The notes beneath the pieces were generated by a model. The model had not been told where the DNA came from and searched no databases. It saw nothing but the letters and a program-made list of their open reading frames with translations. 64,000 nucleotides of DNA from Niveispirillum sp. (lineage in GTDB: Bacteria; Pseudomonadota; Alphaproteobacteria; Azospirillales; Azospirillaceae), in NCBI RefSeq assembly GCF_017996735.1, contig NZ_JAGOGJ010000017.1:1-64000 (forward strand), read 5' to 3'. How positions within the stretch are numbered: the first letter of the stretch is position 1; the number at the start of each line of letters is the position of its first letter. Positions 25,274-34,364 of this stretch are shown one piece after another. The position numbers were made by a program, and so were the translations under genes.

Positions 25274-26488
25274 ATGACCCGCCCCATCCTGATCATCGGT
25301 GCCGGCCCGGCGGGCCTGATGGCGGCTGAAATCCTGGCGAGCGCCGGCCATGCGGTGGAAATCCACGACGCCATGCCCAGCCCCGCGCGCAAATTCCTGA
25401 TGGCGGGACGCGGCGGGCTGAACCTCACCCATTCCGAACCGCTGGACCGGTTCATCACCCGTTATGGTGCCGCCCGTCCCTTCATGGACCCGCTGGTGCG
25501 GGCCTTTACACCGGCACATTTGCGCGACTGGTGCCATGGGCTGGGGGTGGAGACCTTTGTCGGCAGTTCCGGCCGGGTTTTCCCGAAAAGCTTCAAGGCC
25601 TCCATCCTGCTGCGCGCCTGGCTGCACCGGCTGAGCGGGTTGGGCGTCACGCTCTATACGCGCCACCGCTGGACGGGCTGGGCCGATGACGGGGCGCTAT
25701 GCTTCGACACGCCGGCCGGCCCGTTGCGTGTCACCCCTGCCGCCACCATCCTGGCGCTGGGTGGGGCCAGTTGGCCCCGGCTGGGATCCGACGGTGGCTG
25801 GGCGTCGCTTCTGGCGGCACGCGGTGTGCCGCTGGCCCCTTTCCGCCCGTCGAACAGCGGTTTCGATGTGGCCTGGAGTGGCGGGTTCCTGGAACGGGCC
25901 GAGGGGGAGCCGCTGAAACGAATCGCCATCGCCTTCAAGGAGCGCATCGTCCCCGGCGAACTGGTGGTGACCAGGACCGGGCTGGAGGGCGGGGCGCTCT
26001 ATGCCCTGTCCGCCCCGCTGCGCGACATGATTGATCGGGAAGGCCGGGCCGTGGTGCATCTGGACCTGAAGCCCGACCTGACCCTGCCGCAGGTACAGAA
26101 CAAGCTGGCCCGGGTGCCGCCCGCCGACAGTCTGGCCAACAAGCTGCGCAAGGGTCTGACCCTGGGGCCGCCCATGGGGGCTTTGATTCGGGAATTCGCC
26201 GGCGATGCCGATCTGGGCCGGGCGTCAACCCTGGCCGCGCTGGTCAAGGCGCTGCCCGTGCCGCTGACGGGACAGCGTGGCCTGGACCGGGCGATTTCGA
26301 CCGCAGGCGGTATCAAGCTGTCGGCCCTGGATGCCAACCTGATGATCACCGCCTTGCCGGGCACCTTCGCCTGCGGGGAGATGCTGGATTGGGAAGCGCC
26401 GACGGGCGGCTACCTGCTCCAGGGCTGCTACGCCACCGCCATGGCGGCGGCCAGGGGTGCGGAGCGGTTTCTGGCGGAATCCCGGTGA
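25274..26488 (+). CDS. HI0933/BaiN-type FAD-dependent oxidoreductase
   Basis: Flavoprotein of 404 residues. N-terminal dinucleotide-binding motif ILIIGAGPAGLMAAEIL (about 5-21), then the family-specific FLMAGRGGLNLTHSEP, TILALGGASWPRLGSDG, and a C-terminal FACGEMLDWEAPTGGYLLQG that closes the FAD site. It matches the shorter subfamily of YhiN-like proteins, whose substrate is unknown. Preceded by repeat copy B, with no clear operon partner. Confidence 0.88.
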   Translation: MTRPILIIGAGPAGLMAAEILASAGHAVEIHDAMPSPARKFLMAGRGGLNLTHSEPLDRFITRYGAARPFMDPLVRAFTPAHLRDWCHGLGVETFVGSSGRVFPKSFKASILLRAWLHRLSGLGVTLYTRHRWTGWADDGALCFDTPAGPLRVTPAATILALGGASWPRLGSDGGWASLLAARGVPLAPFRPSNSGFDVAWSGGFLERAEGEPLKRIAIAFKERIVPGELVVTRTGLEGGALYALSAPLRDMIDREGRAVVHLDLKPDLTLPQVQNKLARVPPADSLANKLRKGLTLGPPMGALIREFAGDADLGRASTLAALVKALPVPLTGQRGLDRAISTAGGIKLSALDANLMITALPGTFACGEMLDWEAPTGGYLLQGCYATAMAAARGAERFLAESR

Positions 26489-26535
26489 CCGTCTCCGGTC
26501 ACCGGACTCCAGTGTGATCCCGTCCCCACCGCCGA

Positions 26536-28221
26536 TCAGGCGGCACGGATACGGTTGATGAAGCCATCGACCTCGCGGCGCAGGCTTTCAGCCTCGCGCG
26601 ACAGAGAGCCGGCGGCGGACAGTACATTCTCGGCGGAACTTGCCGCACCCTGCGCCGTGGTCTGCACCCCGGCGATATTGTTGGCGATCTCCTGCGTGCC
26701 GACGGCGGCCTGCTGCACATTGCGGGCGATTTCCCGGGTGGCGGCGTCCTGTTCCTCCACGGCGGCGGCGATCGCGGTGGCGATATGGTTGATCTCCGCG
26801 ATGGTCCGGGTGACCTCCAGCGTCGCCGACACGGCATTGTTGGTCGCCGTCTGGATGCTGGCGATGCGGGTGGAGATATCCTCGGTGGCCTTGGCCGTCT
26901 GGCTGGCCAGGCTTTTCACCTCGCTCGCCACCACAGCGAAACCCTTGCCGGCATCGCCGGCCCGCGCCGCCTCGATCGTTGCGTTCAAGGCCAGAAGGTT
27001 GGTCTGACCGGCGATCTCGGCGATCAGCTTGACCACGGCGCCGATGGCATCCGCCTCACGCGCCAGATCCTGGATGGTCTTGTTGGTGCCTTCGGCACGC
27101 TCGGCGGCGGCGCGGGCGATGCTGGCGGAGGAACCGACCTGACGGGTGATCTCACCGATTGAACTGGTCATCTCTTCCGCTGAGGCGGCGACCGTCTGCA
27201 CATTGGCGGAGGTCTGTTCGGTGGCGGCCGACACGATGCTGGTCTGGCTGCGGGCCTGATCCGCACCCGCGGCCAGCGACTGGGCATTGGCATTCAGTTC
27301 GGTGGCGGCAGAGGCCACCAGGGACACGACGCCCATGACGCTGGACTCGAAATTGTCGGCCATTTTCAGCATCAGCGCGCGGCGTTCCGCTTGCGCCCGC
27401 TTCTCCGCCTCCTTGGCTTCCTCTTCCAGTTCACGCGCCCGGATGGCATTGGCCTTGAAGGTTTCAAGCGCATCGGCCAGCTTACCGATCTCATCCTGGC
27501 GGCCCAGGCCCGGAACGGCCACGCTCAGATTGCCACCCGCCACGCTGGTCATGGCATCGGTCAGACGGCCGACGGGCACGGCAATGGTGAAGCGCGCGAT
27601 GTAGAAGGCCAGACCGCCAAACAGCAGCAGGCCGATGCCGGCGACAGTGTAGACAAGATTGCGGGAGGAGATGGAACCCTCGGTCAGCCCGCTTGATTGC
27701 TCATCCACGCTTTTCCGGACCTCTTCGGTCAGCTTGATATTCTCATCACGCAGGGAATCGAGCTTCGGGTCGAAACGTTCATTCAGGATGGCCAGGGCCT
27801 CCTCGTTGCGGTTTGCCAGGGCCAGCGGCCTGATCTGCTCAAAATCGCGCATGATATCGTCCAAGCGGCTGCGCAGGCCGGAAATGGCCGCGACTTGACC
27901 GGGCAGCAGCTTGGCCGAGATGTCATAGGCGGCGTACACGGCATCCCGGTTCTTGCCGACGGCTTCCACCGCATCCTGCATGCGCTTTTGGTCTGTCTGG
28001 GCGATCAGCTTATATGTCTGACGGCCCACGGCCGTGATGGCGCGGTTCGCACGCGCCAGTTCGGTCATGCCCTTGGCGTCATGGTCCAACAGGTTGCTGT
28101 AGACATCGTCGACCTTGATCAGTTGCGTGCTGGCGAATACCGACACGAACAGAACAAGGATGCTCAGCATGGTGATCACGCTGAGAATACGTGTGGCTAT
28201 GCTGAAGCGGGAAAGATCCAT
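26536..28221 (-). CDS. Methyl-accepting chemotaxis protein
   Basis: Chemoreceptor of 561 residues: first membrane segment about 13-32 ([19 protein letters not shown]), a periplasmic helical region to about 190 consistent with a four-helix-bundle sensor, second membrane segment near [19 protein letters not shown] ([18 protein letters not shown]), then the cytoplasmic signalling domain with tip [20 protein letters not shown]. It signals to CheA/CheW. No che genes are nearby. It ends about 50 bp from the flavoprotein gene, convergently. Confidence 0.93.
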   Translation of the reverse strand: MDLSRFSIATRILSVITMLSILVLFVSVFASTQLIKVDDVYSNLLDHDAKGMTELARANRAITAVGRQTYKLIAQTDQKRMQDAVEAVGKNRDAVYAAYDISAKLLPGQVAAISGLRSRLDDIMRDFEQIRPLALANRNEEALAILNERFDPKLDSLRDENIKLTEEVRKSVDEQSSGLTEGSISSRNLVYTVAGIGLLLFGGLAFYIARFTIAVPVGRLTDAMTSVAGGNLSVAVPGLGRQDEIGKLADALETFKANAIRARELEEEAKEAEKRAQAERRALMLKMADNFESSVMGVVSLVASAATELNANAQSLAAGADQARSQTSIVSAATEQTSANVQTVAASAEEMTSSIGEITRQVGSSASIARAAAERAEGTNKTIQDLAREADAIGAVVKLIAEIAGQTNLLALNATIEAARAGDAGKGFAVVASEVKSLASQTAKATEDISTRIASIQTATNNAVSATLEVTRTIAEINHIATAIAAAVEEQDAATREIARNVQQAAVGTQEIANNIAGVQTTAQGAASSAENVLSAAGSLSREAESLRREVDGFINRIRAA

Positions 28222-28562
28222 AACGACACCAGGGGTTTGGGGAAGACACCCAACCCTACAATTTTCTGTGGTTAACCGAATGACGAAATTGAATATATAT
28301 TCCTCTGTATAGGGTATCCGAAAAGAAATATCTGGAAAATAGAGAGAATTTTTATTTAGATTCCTCTAAAGAAGAAAAGATATTTATTATTGAAATGCAA
28401 TTGTTCGCACCTTGTAATTTTATTGCTTTTTGCCGATTAAAGAGTTGCGTGCTGATGCCGTCCCCGCTCTTGGAGCAAACGGGGCCTGGACACCGGATCG
28501 GTGCATCACCCGGGAGGCTGATGATCGGTTCCGACCCCTGGGCAGTGTATATGCAGGCGCGC
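28222..28562. other. AT-rich intergenic region upstream of the chemoreceptor gene
   Basis: No credible gene. From about 28258 to 28440 the DNA is strikingly AT-rich for this genome (runs such as GAATATATATTCC and GAGAATTTTTATTTAGATTCC). It presumably carries the promoter of the minus-strand chemoreceptor. Short inverted repeats are present but no clear -35/-10 pair could be fixed. Confidence 0.6.
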
Positions 28563-28602
28563 ATGAAAAAGGCCCGGGACGGCATGCCGCCCCGGGCCTT
28601 CA
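28563..28602 (-). terminator. Intrinsic terminator of the 28.6-29.2 kb operon
   Basis: Inverted repeat with arms AAGGCCCGGG (28571-28580) and CCCGGGCCTT (28593-28602). Read on the minus strand it is followed by a short T run and lies 20 bp after the stop of the gene at 28622-28933. Confidence 0.82.
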
Positions 28603-28621
28603 TGAAATCCTGCCGACGCGT

Positions 28622-28933
28622 TCAGCTAAACAAGCGCGCAAAAAACCCCTTGGGCTTGGCGGGCGCCTTTGTGACGGCCGCCTTCTGCGGGCTGGGGGTC
28701 TTTCCCAGCACATATTCGGTGCGGAACCGTTCGAAATCCTCCTTGCGGCCGAACTTGAACAGAACCTTCAGCACGTTGCTGCGCAGGCCGGTATCCACGC
28801 TCATCTCTTCCTGCATGCCCAGGAATTCCAGGGCCCACAGGCCCTTGATATTGGCGTTGATCCAGTCTTCGGCCTTTTCCATGTCGCCACGATTCTTGAA
28901 TTTCATCGTGGTTTCAAAGCTGTAACTGCTCAT
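28622..28933 (-). CDS. Small conserved-looking protein, function unknown
   Basis: Soluble protein of 103 residues starting MSSYSFETTMKFKNRGDMEK; an apparent folded N-terminal 75 residues and a Lys/Ala/Pro-rich tail ending KGFFARLFS. I do not recognise the family. It follows the 28943-29248 gene by 9 bp and is closed by a terminator, so the two form an operon. Confidence 0.65.
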   Translation of the reverse strand: MSSYSFETTMKFKNRGDMEKAEDWINANIKGLWALEFLGMQEEMSVDTGLRSNVLKVLFKFGRKEDFERFRTEYVLGKTPSPQKAAVTKAPAKPKGFFARLFS

Positions 28934-28942
28934 GCCCGATCC

Positions 28943-29248
28943 TCAGTCAAACAGGTGCGACAGCACAACCAGCACGATGATGACGCCGATCAGCGTCAGC
29001 ACCGGATTGTTGCGCACGAAATCATTCAGCGGGCCCAGGAAGGCCGGGCCATTGCCGGGCAGGGGGGGCGCCGTCGGGGCCGGGTCGGTATCGCGGGGCG
29101 GCGGCAGGGCGGCCCCACCACCGGCCAACCGGTCCTCCAGTGCGGCCAGCCGCGCCTCGATCCGGTCCAGCCGGGAGGTCTCGGCAGCGGGGCCGGAAAG
29201 GGCGGGGGCAACGGGATCGGGTTGCGGGATCAATTCATTGTCACTCAT
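28943..29248 (-). CDS. Small tail-anchored membrane protein, function unknown
   Basis: Protein of 101 residues: Pro-rich N-terminus, a short coiled coil (SRLDRIEARLAALEDRL, about 25-41), a Pro/Ala linker and one C-terminal membrane helix (LTLIGVIIVLVVLSHLF). Likely inserted in the inner membrane with the bulk in the cytoplasm. First gene of a two-gene operon with the 103-residue protein. Confidence 0.68.
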   Translation of the reverse strand: MSDNELIPQPDPVAPALSGPAAETSRLDRIEARLAALEDRLAGGGAALPPPRDTDPAPTAPPLPGNGPAFLGPLNDFVRNNPVLTLIGVIIVLVVLSHLFD

Positions 29249-29397
29249 CGTGCCAACCGCCTGTCTTTCTGCCTGCTATCGTCAGGTCACCTGACAAGAT
29301 AAACGTTTCGCATCCGCGATAGGAAGGGGGCACCGTGCCCACCCATCCGATGGAGATAATACCGGACCCGCCCCGACACCCTGAACGGAGTAGCTGA

Positions 29398-30387
29398 ATG
29401 TCGCGTGTCTTCCCTCGTCTGATGGCCGCTCTTGCTCTGGTCCTGGCGCTTTCCGGATGTGCCATCGGTCAGGATGGACCGCCCAGCGCGCCCGTTATGC
29501 TTCTGGAGGATGCACCGGCGCCGGTGCGGGCGGGGGAACTGGTCTGGCGCGGTACCCTGCATCTGCGGGATGCCAATCCGGATTTCGGCGGTCTGTCCAG
29601 CCTGCGCGTCAGTCCCGACGGAACCCAGTTCGTGGCGATCAGCGACCGGGGCAAGCGTATTGCCGGCCGTCTTTCCTATGACCGGGAGGGTCAGTTGACC
29701 GGGGCAGGGGATTACAGCGTCAATCTGCTGCTGGGCACGGATGGCCAGCCCTTGCCCCCCTTCTTCAACGATACGGAGGGGCTGGCCCTGATCGGGCAAT
29801 GGCCGGGCGATGGTTGGGCCGTGTCCTTGGAACGCCGCCATTCCATCCTGCGCTATCCGCCGGCGCTGGCCGGGTCCGCGGCCGTCCTGCTGGAAGTGCC
29901 CGCCGGTTTTGCCGACCTGCCCTTCAATTCGGGGATCGAGACCTTGCTGTCCTTGGCCGACGGGCGGCTGCTGGCTATCGCGGAAGGTGATGCGGGGCAG
30001 GGGCGGCACCGCGCCTGGGTCGGTGGTCCCGGCACCTGGGCGGAGTTCGCCTATCAGGCCCTGCCGCCCTTCCTGCCCGTCGACGCCGCCCGCCTGCCCG
30101 GTGGGGGCATTCTGGTGCTGGAACGCCGTGTCGGGCTGCTGGGCGGCTGGGGCAGCCGCATCGTGCATGTCGATGCCGCCACCTTGTCGGCGTCGCTGGT
30201 GCCCGGCGGGGTGATGCAGGGGCGGGAGATCGCCCGCCTGAACCCGCCCATGGCGACGGAGAATTATGAAGGCATCGACACACGACCCCTACCGGGCGGC
30301 GGGGTCGCGGTCTATCTGATCTCCGACAACAATTTCAAACCGATCATCCAGCGCACATTGCTGACGATGTTTGAATGGGGGCGGTGA
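29398..30387 (+). CDS. Esterase-like phytase-family lipoprotein
   Basis: Exported lipoprotein of 329 residues: signal peptide with lipobox LALSGC (Cys21). The mature part has the beta-propeller features of the esterase-like activity of phytase family, for example NPDFGGLSSLRVSPDGTQFV, FNDTEGLALI and ENYEGIDTRPL. Probably anchored in the periplasm. Enzymatic activity is inferred from the family only. GGAG lies 8 bp before the ATG. Confidence 0.83.
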   Translation: MSRVFPRLMAALALVLALSGCAIGQDGPPSAPVMLLEDAPAPVRAGELVWRGTLHLRDANPDFGGLSSLRVSPDGTQFVAISDRGKRIAGRLSYDREGQLTGAGDYSVNLLLGTDGQPLPPFFNDTEGLALIGQWPGDGWAVSLERRHSILRYPPALAGSAAVLLEVPAGFADLPFNSGIETLLSLADGRLLAIAEGDAGQGRHRAWVGGPGTWAEFAYQALPPFLPVDAARLPGGGILVLERRVGLLGGWGSRIVHVDAATLSASLVPGGVMQGREIARLNPPMATENYEGIDTRPLPGGGVAVYLISDNNFKPIIQRTLLTMFEWGR

Positions 30388-30414
30388 CGGACTGTCGCCC
30401 GCCCCCCATCTGCA

Positions 30415-32214
30415 TCACTCCACCACCCGCACCTTCACATAGGAACCGGGTGCCGGCTCGATCGGTTTCAGCGTGCCGTCGCCGGGCGTGCGGGCCGGGA
30501 CCTTGGGGCCGGCATATTTCTGCACCCACTTGGCATATTCGGGCCACCAGCTTCCTTCCACCTGTTTGGCGCCGGCCAGCCACTGCTCCGGGTCCTTGGG
30601 CAGCTTAGTGTTCAGGAAGTGGCTGTATTTATTGGCCGAAGGCGGGTTCACGACGCCCGCGATATGGCCCGACGCCGCCAGTACGAATTTCACCGGGCCG
30701 CCGTAAAGCTGGGTGGCGGCATAGGTGGATTTCCAGGGCGTGATATGGTCCTCACGCGTGGACAGCATGAAGGTCGGGATCTTGATCTTGCTCAGATCGA
30801 TCTCCACGCCCTTCAGGGTCAGGGCGCAGGGCTTCACCAGCAGGTTGCGCTGATACATGTTGCGCAGATAGAAGCTGTGCATGGCCGCCGGCATGCGCGT
30901 AGCGTCGGAGTTCCAGTAGAGCAGGTCGAACGGGAACGGGTCCTTGCCCAGCAGGTAGTTGTTCACGACGAACGACCAGATCAGGTCGTTGGCGCGCAGC
31001 ATGTTGAAGGTGGTGGCCATGGACTGCCCGTTCAGGTAGCCCTGGCTGTTCATCTTCTCTTCCAGTGCGGCAAGCTGTTCTTCGTCGATGAAGACGGACA
31101 GCTCCCCCGGCTCAGTAAAGTCGGTCAGTGTCACCAGATACATGACGCTCTTGACCCGGTCATCGCCCTTTTCCGCCATATAGGCCAGCGTGGAGGCCGT
31201 CAGCGTACCGCCGATGCAGTAGCCGATCATGTTGATCTCTGTCTCCCCCGTCGCCTGTTCGATGGCGTCGATAGCGGACAGCGGCCCCAGCGTCATGTAA
31301 TCTTCCCAGGTCTTGGTCGCCAGATGTTCATCCGGATTGACCCAGGAGACGATGAAGACCGTATGCCCCTGGTCGCACAGCCATTTCACCAGCGAATTGG
31401 CGGGGCGCAGGTCCAGGATATAGAACTTGTTGATCCAGGGCGGCACGATCAGCAGCGGGCGCTTGTACTGCTGCTCTGTCGTCGGGTTGTACTGGATCAA
31501 CTGCATCAGTTCGTTCTGATAGATGACCTGGCCCGGCGTGGCGGCGATGTTCTTGCCCACCTCGAACTTCTTGTAATCGGTCATGGAGATGGCGAGCTGG
31601 CCCTTGCCACGCTCCAGATCGCCCAGCAGGTTTTCCAGACCCTTCACCAGATTCTCGCCCCCGGATTCGATGGTGGCGCGCAGAACCTCCGGGTTGGTCA
31701 TCACAAAATTGCTGGGCGCCATCGCGTCCACGAACTGGCGGGTGTAGAAATCGACCTTCTTGGCCGTCTTATCGTCCATTCCCTCCACCTCATGCACGGT
31801 GGATTGCAGCCAGCGGGCCGTCAGCAGGTAGGACTGCTTGATATAATCGAACAGCGCATTCTCGTCCCAGGCGCTGTCCTTGAAGCGCTTGTCCTCCTTG
31901 GCGGGCGCCACCACGGGGGCGGCCTCCTGTCCCATCAGCCGCTGGGTCGTGCGCTGCCACAAGGACAGGTAGTCCTGCCACAGAGACATCTGCGCCTGCA
32001 TCAGCTTGGCCGGATCGGCCATCATGCGGGCCGTCATCTCCATGAAGGCGGCGCCGATATGCATCATGCTTTGCGGTGCGGATGTATCGCCGCCATTCTG
32101 CCGCTGTAGGAAATCCGCCACCAGCCGCTGACTCTGTTCGGCGATACGCGCCATGTTGCGCGACATTTCGACCGGATCGGGGATCTTGATCTCGGGGCTT
32201 TGCGGCTCGGCCAT
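30415..32214 (-). CDS. phaC: Class I poly(3-hydroxyalkanoate) synthase
   Basis: PHA synthase of 599 residues that polymerises 3-hydroxyacyl-CoA into storage granules. The lipase-like box is MIGYCIGGTLT with catalytic Cys333; Asp489 lies in STREDHITPW and His517 in ASGHIAG, in the normal order. The length fits class I (no PhaE or PhaR partner needed). Start at 32214 (MAEPQSPEIKIPDPV) is chosen because the family homology begins there, although the frame stays open upstream. No phaA, phaB or phasin gene lies beside it. Confidence 0.94.
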   Translation of the reverse strand: MAEPQSPEIKIPDPVEMSRNMARIAEQSQRLVADFLQRQNGGDTSAPQSMMHIGAAFMEMTARMMADPAKLMQAQMSLWQDYLSLWQRTTQRLMGQEAAPVVAPAKEDKRFKDSAWDENALFDYIKQSYLLTARWLQSTVHEVEGMDDKTAKKVDFYTRQFVDAMAPSNFVMTNPEVLRATIESGGENLVKGLENLLGDLERGKGQLAISMTDYKKFEVGKNIAATPGQVIYQNELMQLIQYNPTTEQQYKRPLLIVPPWINKFYILDLRPANSLVKWLCDQGHTVFIVSWVNPDEHLATKTWEDYMTLGPLSAIDAIEQATGETEINMIGYCIGGTLTASTLAYMAEKGDDRVKSVMYLVTLTDFTEPGELSVFIDEEQLAALEEKMNSQGYLNGQSMATTFNMLRANDLIWSFVVNNYLLGKDPFPFDLLYWNSDATRMPAAMHSFYLRNMYQRNLLVKPCALTLKGVEIDLSKIKIPTFMLSTREDHITPWKSTYAATQLYGGPVKFVLAASGHIAGVVNPPSANKYSHFLNTKLPKDPEQWLAGAKQVEGSWWPEYAKWVQKYAGPKVPARTPGDGTLKPIEPAPGSYVKVRVVE

Positions 32215-32382
32215 GCTGGATTCCTTGCAGACACGTTTCCAAGGTGCGGGGACGCGCCGATTCTCTCTTGTCACGGGGAGGAACTGTCGGCTCTGTCCAG
32301 GATCGGCGCCGCATGCCAGCCTGTCCGATGGCGGTATGGCGTGCGGGTTGCCGTCCCGCTTTTTTTCATACACGATCCGCCT

Positions 32383-32832
32383 ATGATTTTCACCGTTGCA
32401 TACGTATCGCCCCGACATCTCCGCCTGATGGCTGTCATGGCCATGCTGGGCCTGTCGGGTTGCGCCCAACTGCCGGTACCCGACATCGTGTTCGATGACG
32501 GGCCGGCGCCGGCAAAACCGTCGGAAATCACCGATGCCGATCCCGTAAACGTGCTGACCGGCACCCGGCCCATCCGCCGCGCCGATCCGTCGATGAAGGG
32601 CCGCGCAAATCTGGGCACAGTGCCGCCCCGGCCGGAGGAATTCTCCAACCCGATCGAACGGCAGGCCCTGATGGACCGGTTGCAGGCGGACCGGGAGGAA
32701 GGGCAGGCCACCGGCGACGCCCTGCGCGCCCGTTCCACCGATCCGCGCGGCCGGCCCGAAGATCTGCCCGACGTGCCTGATGCGCCGCCGCCGGCACCCC
32801 AGGCGCTGCCCCGGCCGCCGGAAGGAAATTGA
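32383..32832 (+). CDS. Small proline-rich lipoprotein
   Basis: Protein of 149 residues with a signal peptide and lipobox MLGLSGC near residue 27, then a Pro/Asp/Arg-rich, probably disordered chain (for example PDVPDAPPPAPQALPRPPE). Divergent from phaC with 168 bp between them. Function unknown. ATG at 32383 is preferred; a methionine further in would also leave a usable signal peptide. Confidence 0.65.
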   Translation: MIFTVAYVSPRHLRLMAVMAMLGLSGCAQLPVPDIVFDDGPAPAKPSEITDADPVNVLTGTRPIRRADPSMKGRANLGTVPPRPEEFSNPIERQALMDRLQADREEGQATGDALRARSTDPRGRPEDLPDVPDAPPPAPQALPRPPEGN

Positions 32833-32846
32833 GGGCAGGCGTCGTT

Positions 32847-32982
32847 CCCTCACCCTCCCAAGCCTACCGGCTTGGGCCCCTCCCTCTCCCGCAAGGCGGG
32901 CGAGGGACAGAACTTCACCCCTCGCCCACGAACGTGGGAGAGGGAGGGGCCCGAACGCGTCAGCGTTCGGGAGGGTGAGGGA
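32847..32982. repeat. Structured palindromic repeat element, copy C
   Basis: Outer CCCTCACCCTCCC ... GGGAGGGTGAGGG, variable hairpins AAGCC/GGCTT (left) and CGAACGC/GCGTTCG (right), conserved inner arms as in copies A and B. It occupies most of the 290-bp gap before the aminotransferase gene; the remaining 140 bp look like that gene's leader. Confidence 0.88.
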
Positions 32983-33122
32983 ACGACAGATGTAATCCAT
33001 CCCCGCCATCCCGCCCCGTCATGGCAGAATGGCGCGCATCCCGCGCAAAATACTGTCGCGGGGGGCTGTTGCGGTGCGCTACATATTTCGCCCCTTTCAT
33101 TTCCAACCCGGTGCCCAGGTCC

Positions 33123-34352
33123 ATGAGCGACACTGAATTCCACCGCATCAAGCGGCTTCCGCCCTACGTCTTCGCTGAAGTGAATGCGATGAAGGCGCGA
33201 GCTAGGGCCGCCGCGGAGGACATCATCGATCTCGGCATGGGCAACCCGGACCAGCCGACGCCGCCGCACATCGTGGCGAAGATGATCGAAGCGGTCCAGA
33301 ACCCCAAGACCCACCGCTATAGCCAGAGCCGCGGCATCCCCGGCCTGCGCAAGGCGATCAGCGCCTATTACAAGCGCCGCTTCGACGTCGATATCGATCC
33401 GGAAAGCGAAGCGATCGTCACCATCGGTTCCAAGGAAGGCCTGGCCAATCTGGCGCAGGCCATCACCAGCCCCGGCGACGTGATCCTGGTGCCCAACCCC
33501 AGCTACCCGATCCATCCGTTCGGCTTCATGCTGGCCGGTGCGGCGCTGCGCCACATCCCCGTGAATAACGGCCTGGATGATTTCGTGCCGGCGCTGGAAC
33601 GCGCCATCAAGCATTCGGTGCCCAAGCCGACGGCCCTGATCGTCAGCTTCCCGTCAAACCCGACGGGACAGACGGTGACGCTGGACTGGTACCGGCCCAT
33701 CGTGGACCTGTGCCTGAAGCACGGCATCTACATCCTGTCCGACATCGCCTATGCCGAGATCTATTTCGACGGCAATCCGCCGCCGTCGGTGTTGCAGATC
33801 CCGGAAGCGCGCGACATCACCGTGGAATTCAACAGCCTTTCCAAGACCTACAACATGCCGGGCTGGCGGGTGGGCTTTGGCGTCGGCTCGAAGAAGCTGG
33901 TGGGTGCGCTGGCCAAGTTCAAATCCTATGTGGATTACGGCGCCTTCACCCCCATCCAGGTGGCGGCCACCGCCGCCCTGAACGGGCCACAGGATTGCGT
34001 GCTGGAAATCCGCGAGATGTACAGGCAGCGCCGCGACGTGCTGGTCAAGGGCCTGCATCAGGCCGGCTGGATGGTGCCCAGCCCCAATGCGTCGATGTTT
34101 GTCTGGGCCGAGATCCCCGAGCAGTTCCGTCATCTGGGCAGCCTGGAATTCGCCAAGCTGCTGATGCAGGAAGCCAAGGTTGCGGTCAGCCCCGGCATCG
34201 GCTTTGGCGAATATGGCGACAGCCATGTGCGTTTCGGTCTGGTGGAGAATACCCAGCGCATCCGGCAGGCGACCACCAATATCAAGCTGTTCCTGGACAA
34301 GGCGCGCAAGGTCAACGCGCCCATCACGTCCGAACCCGCCGCTGTCGAGTGA
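33123..34352 (+). CDS. Class I aminotransferase, AlaC / LL-diaminopimelate aminotransferase-like
   Basis: PLP aminotransferase of 409 residues. Substrate and cofactor motifs: DLGMGNPDQPTPPHIV, VSFPSNPTGQTVTLDW, SDIAYAEIYFDG and the PLP Lys in FNSLSKTYNMPGWRVGF. Members are variously called alanine transaminase AlaC or LL-diaminopimelate aminotransferase. ATG at 33123 gives the normal N-terminus. It is 12 bp upstream of homoserine dehydrogenase, which links it to aspartate-family or branched amino-acid metabolism. Confidence 0.88.
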   Translation: MSDTEFHRIKRLPPYVFAEVNAMKARARAAAEDIIDLGMGNPDQPTPPHIVAKMIEAVQNPKTHRYSQSRGIPGLRKAISAYYKRRFDVDIDPESEAIVTIGSKEGLANLAQAITSPGDVILVPNPSYPIHPFGFMLAGAALRHIPVNNGLDDFVPALERAIKHSVPKPTALIVSFPSNPTGQTVTLDWYRPIVDLCLKHGIYILSDIAYAEIYFDGNPPPSVLQIPEARDITVEFNSLSKTYNMPGWRVGFGVGSKKLVGALAKFKSYVDYGAFTPIQVAATAALNGPQDCVLEIREMYRQRRDVLVKGLHQAGWMVPSPNASMFVWAEIPEQFRHLGSLEFAKLLMQEAKVAVSPGIGFGEYGDSHVRFGLVENTQRIRQATTNIKLFLDKARKVNAPITSEPAAVE

Positions 34353-34364
34353 GGATCAAATCTT

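Noticed and set aside
28352..28603. Small minus-strand frame of 83 codons in the AT-rich gap
   Set aside because: It runs through a terminator hairpin and the AT-rich region, with no ribosome-binding site or recognisable sequence.
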